Shown here: one piece after another, positions 62,712-64,000 of the stretch
How positions within the stretch are numbered: position 1 is the first letter of the stretch
How the letters are laid out: every line of letters begins with the position of its first letter
Source of the DNA: DATATJ01 sp963789075
Lineage (GTDB): Bacteria > Acidobacteriota > Vicinamibacteria > Vicinamibacterales > CAVVIG01
DNA length: 64,000 nucleotides
Direction of reading: 5' to 3'
NCBI GenBank assembly: GCA_963789075.1
Contig: CAWBJQ010000014.1
Coordinates: 434,001 to 498,000 of the forward strand
Program-made: the position numbers and the translations under genes
Notes under the pieces: model-generated
The model's database searches: none
The model's input: the letters and a program-made list of their open reading frames with translations, nothing else
Told to the model about the DNA's origin: nothing

Positions 62712-64000
62712 GTGGCCGACTTCATCATTGTGGGGGGCGGGATCGCCGGGCTCCGGGCGGCGGTCGGGCTCGCGCCGCACGGGCGAGTCATCGTGCTCAC
62801 CAAGGCGGATGTCACCGAAAGCAACACCGGATACGCGCAGGGCGGCATCGCGGCGGCGGTAGGCGCCGACGACTCGGCGGATTTGCACGCCGCGGACACG
62901 ATGCGGGCGGGCGACGGCCTGTGCGACGAAGCGGCGGTGCGCGTGCTGGTCGAGGAGGGCGCGCGCGACGTGCGCGAGCTCGTGGACTGGGGCGCCCGCT
63001 TCGACCGCGAGCCGGACGGCCGTCTGGCGCTCGGGCGCGAGGCCGCGCACAGCGTGCGCCGCGTGCTCCATGCGGGCGACGCCACCGGCCGCGAAATTGG
63101 CCGCGTGCTCTGGGAACAGGTCAGCCGTCTGCCGTCCGTCGAGATCATCAGCCACGCGCGCGTGACCGATCTGATGGTCGAAGACGATGCGGTCTGCGGC
63201 GTGCGGTATGAGGACGTCGACGGCGCTGCGCATCACCTGCGCGCGCACGCCACGCTGCTGGCGACCGGCGGCGCCGGCCAGGTGTTTCGCGAGACGACGA
63301 ATCCTGCCGTCGCGACCGGAGACGGCGTGGCGCTGGCGTATCACGCCGGAGCGCGCGTGGCCGATCTGGAGTTCGTGCAGTTCCATCCCACCGCGCTGAA
63401 CCTGCCGGGCGCGCCGAGATTTCTGATCTCCGAGGCGCTGCGCGGCGAGGGCGCGCGGCTGGTGAACGCCCTCGGCGAGCCGTTCATGACGAAGATCGAC
63501 GCGGCCGGCGATTTGGCGCCCCGCGATGTGGTGGCGCGCGGCATCGCGCGCGAGATGGAGCGCACCGGGGGGCTCGTGTTTCTCACGCTCGAGCACCTCG
63601 ATGCGGCCTATGTGCGGAACCGCTTTCCGACGATCACGGCGATGTGCGCGTCGCTCGGTCTCGACATCGCTGCGGACCGCATTCCGGTTGGTCCCGCGGC
63701 GCACTATATGATGGGCGGCGTCGACACGGACGAGTGGGCGCGCACGTCGCGGCGCGGGCTGTTCGCCGCCGGCGAGGTCGCGTGCACGGGCGTGCACGGC
63801 GCCAACCGGCTCGCGAGCAACTCGCTGCTCGAAGGTCTGGTGTTCGGTGCGCGGGCGGCGGCGGCGATGCCGGAAGCGCCGCGAGCCGCGCTTCTGAAGC
63901 CCGGGCGGGTCATGGCCGATGGCGGCGATGTAGGCGCCAACCTGCGTGTGCCCGCCTCTACAGACCAATCGACGGCGGCCATGACACACGACGCCATCTG
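62712..64000 (+). CDS. nadB: L-aspartate oxidase, C-terminus cut by the window end
   Basis: First step of de novo NAD synthesis: L-aspartate to iminoaspartate with FAD. GTG start; FAD-binding GGGIAGLRAAV, GYAQGGIAAAV, LEFVQFHPTALNLPG, LISEALRGEGARLVN, PAAHYMMGGV and VHGANRLASNSLLEGLVFG are all present. 429 codons are visible and the frame stays open to 64000; the missing part is the C-terminal helical domain. Divergent from aroB with only a 28-bp gap. Confidence 0.95.
   Translation, partial: MADFIIVGGGIAGLRAAVGLAPHGRVIVLTKADVTESNTGYAQGGIAAAVGADDSADLHAADTMRAGDGLCDEAAVRVLVEEGARDVRELVDWGARFDREPDGRLALGREAAHSVRRVLHAGDATGREIGRVLWEQVSRLPSVEIISHARVTDLMVEDDAVCGVRYEDVDGAAHHLRAHATLLATGGAGQVFRETTNPAVATGDGVALAYHAGARVADLEFVQFHPTALNLPGAPRFLISEALRGEGARLVNALGEPFMTKIDAAGDLAPRDVVARGIAREMERTGGLVFLTLEHLDAAYVRNRFPTITAMCASLGLDIAADRIPVGPAAHYMMGGVDTDEWARTSRRGLFAAGEVACTGVHGANRLASNSLLEGLVFGARAAAAMPEAPRAALLKPGRVMADGGDVGANLRVPASTDQSTAAMTHDAI

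Overview
The window is a G+C-rich bacterial chromosome segment. Gene order (str–S10–spc–alpha ribosomal superoperon, adk–map–infA–rpmJ inside spc, a complete type IV pilus locus with sigma-54 regulators, and intergenic gaps filled with stuttered, self-complementary repeats) suggests an uncultured Acidobacteriota, probably Vicinamibacteria. That placement is inference from layout; no 16S or marker comparison could be run.

Region 1 (1–20 kb, + strand): rpsL-rpsG-fusA, then directly rpsJ-rplC-rplD-rplW-rplB-rpsS-rplV-rpsC-rplP-rpmC-rpsQ-rplN-rplX-rplE-rpsN-rpsH-rplF-rplR-rpsE-rpmD-rplO-secY-adk-map-infA-rpmJ-rpsM-rpsK-rpsD-rpoA-rplQ, closed by a strong terminator at 19972–20007. tuf is absent between fusA and rpsJ. 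rplC and rplD each carry a one-base frameshift.

Region 2 (20–28.3 kb, - strand): a divergent EF-G paralogue, a MarR regulator, two MacB-type permeases, an HlyD-type adaptor, a YIP1-family membrane protein and a second MarR regulator with a dyad operator candidate. It looks like an ABC exporter operon with no ATPase gene in view. On the + strand follow a pyruvoyl-dependent arginine decarboxylase and a PorV/TraF-like outer-membrane protein.

Region 3 (30–61.5 kb): pilB-pilT-pilC-pilS-pilR, then a surface-glycan cassette (methyltransferases, GT2 glycosyltransferases, acyltransferase, flippase, GT39-like protein) in two opposed gene sets. After it come pilA behind a near-consensus sigma-54 promoter, a VKOR–DsbA disulfide-forming protein, an ABC ATPase/permease pair, a TPR protein, prepilin peptidase pilD, a membrane sulfatase/phosphotransferase-like protein, a sensor kinase, three minor pseudopilins (pilV/W/X-like), a periplasmic coiled-coil protein and a second sigma-54 response regulator. 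Together these make, power, process and regulate a type IV pilus, probably with a decorated surface.

Region 4 (61.5–64 kb): aroB (-) and nadB (+, cut by the window end) are divergent.

Two overlays matter. First, nearly 50 one-base frameshifts, nearly all single-base G/C insertions and densest at 48–55 kb, break otherwise ordinary genes. They are most likely assembly errors, and I give corrected gene spans. Second, intergenic gaps hold two kinds of periodic inverted repeats: 7–8-nt stutters between ribosomal genes, and 9-nt stutters ending in GGTGGAGAG directly before several other genes.
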